From Homalodisca vitripennis (Eukaryota > Arthropoda > Insecta > Hemiptera > Cicadellidae), in contig NW_025776242.1 of NCBI RefSeq assembly GCF_021130785.1, positions 310,001 through 374,000 on the forward strand: a DNA stretch of 64,000 nt. The letters run 5' to 3'. A program made the position numbers and the translations under genes. The notes below the pieces were generated by a model that had not been told where the DNA came from, made no database searches, and worked only from the letters and a program-made list of their open reading frames with translations. This document shows, one piece after another, positions 63,501-64,000 of this stretch (position 1 is the first letter of the stretch; every line of letters starts with the position of its first letter).

Positions 63501-64000
63501 GAAACATCATCACTATTGATGTGAAGGCATTTAAATTTTGCTCTAAATATATAGTCAGAGAGTTTATTGAGTCCAGAAGAGTCCCACTCTAATAAATGCT
63601 TGTATACATTATGTTTGCATTAGATAGAATGGTTGAAGAATAAAATAAGTTACAGTTAAATAAATAAGTTTCCTATAAGAACTTCCTTTCATTCCTAGTT
63701 TATTGACTTTATTATCCTGACAATCTATGTGTTGCAGTTTTTAAATAATCAAATTTCGTTAATCTCAATAGAAAAAAAAACGACACGAAATATTTGTACT
63801 ATAGCAGACAATGTAATTTGTCTTACTAAAAAATAATCACGCTTACAGATAAGATGGTAATGCATTGGAGTAACTTTCTCCTTTCATAAAATTTTCTGGT
63901 CTTAGACTATTATTCAGTAGAAATAAATGCACATAATAAAACTATGAAAATAACTTATTTCATTGTATTAAGCAGAACACGTTTTTACGTCGGTGAAGCT

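Larger units (their letters stand above)
61282..64000. repeat. Module copy C (runs off the window)
   Basis: Matches A 8730-11450 and B 31430-34140 in the same orientation; the module part left of A 8730 is not present before 61282. The last 45 bases resemble window bases 1-57 (copy D), so the module continues beyond the edge. Confidence 0.88.

Overview
The window is AT-rich (roughly 70 % by eye) eukaryotic DNA, most likely from an insect or another arthropod. It has decayed mariner/Tc1 elements, a Penelope-like element, Helitron-like N-terminal remnants, 5'-truncated non-LTR retrotransposons, a tRNA-derived SINE fragment and many microsatellites. I see no complete host gene, no bacterial-style operon, no CRISPR array, no complete tRNA and no rRNA. 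Protein-coding matter is almost entirely transposon debris; host exons, if any, are small and are listed only as low-confidence candidates.

The main architectural feature is a long mosaic module in the same orientation, recognisable four times. Copy D (1-1525) is a tail fragment of a copy that begins before the window. Copy A (3205-19470) and copy B (25640-49810) match along their whole length. Copy C (61282-64000) enters at the right edge and runs out of the window exactly where the D-type sequence begins. A and B are about 16 kb each once younger insertions in B are subtracted. Identity is uneven: much of the module is only about 80-90 % alike, while islands (for example 10321-10980 in A) are about 98.5 % identical between A and B.

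Copy B carries insertions absent from A, which date them after the duplication. They are two back-to-back TA-inserted DNA transposons in a TA microsatellite (38218-39034 and 39039-41423, the latter with terminal inverted repeats of about 450 bp and a frameshifted transposase), a segment of about 3.1 kb with a decayed mariner (42390-45470), and a GC-richer non-LTR retrotransposon fragment of about 1.45 kb (47726-49180). The Helitron-like remnant is in both A and B, so it is older than the duplication. Copy D stops at a mariner (1526-2600).

The spacers between modules are different from each other. The A-B spacer (19471-25640) holds TA repeats, a 34-bp palindrome, a Penelope-like element with its GIY-YIG part, and several microsatellites. 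The B-C spacer (49811-61281) holds one truncated non-LTR 3' end, a diverged direct repeat, a candidate exon and a 56-codon ATG-initiated ORF; the rest is featureless AT-rich sequence. Nothing here amounts to a demonstrable new enzymatic system. The best leads are the repeated module with its near-identical islands and the splice-flanked 67-nt block preserved in three copies.
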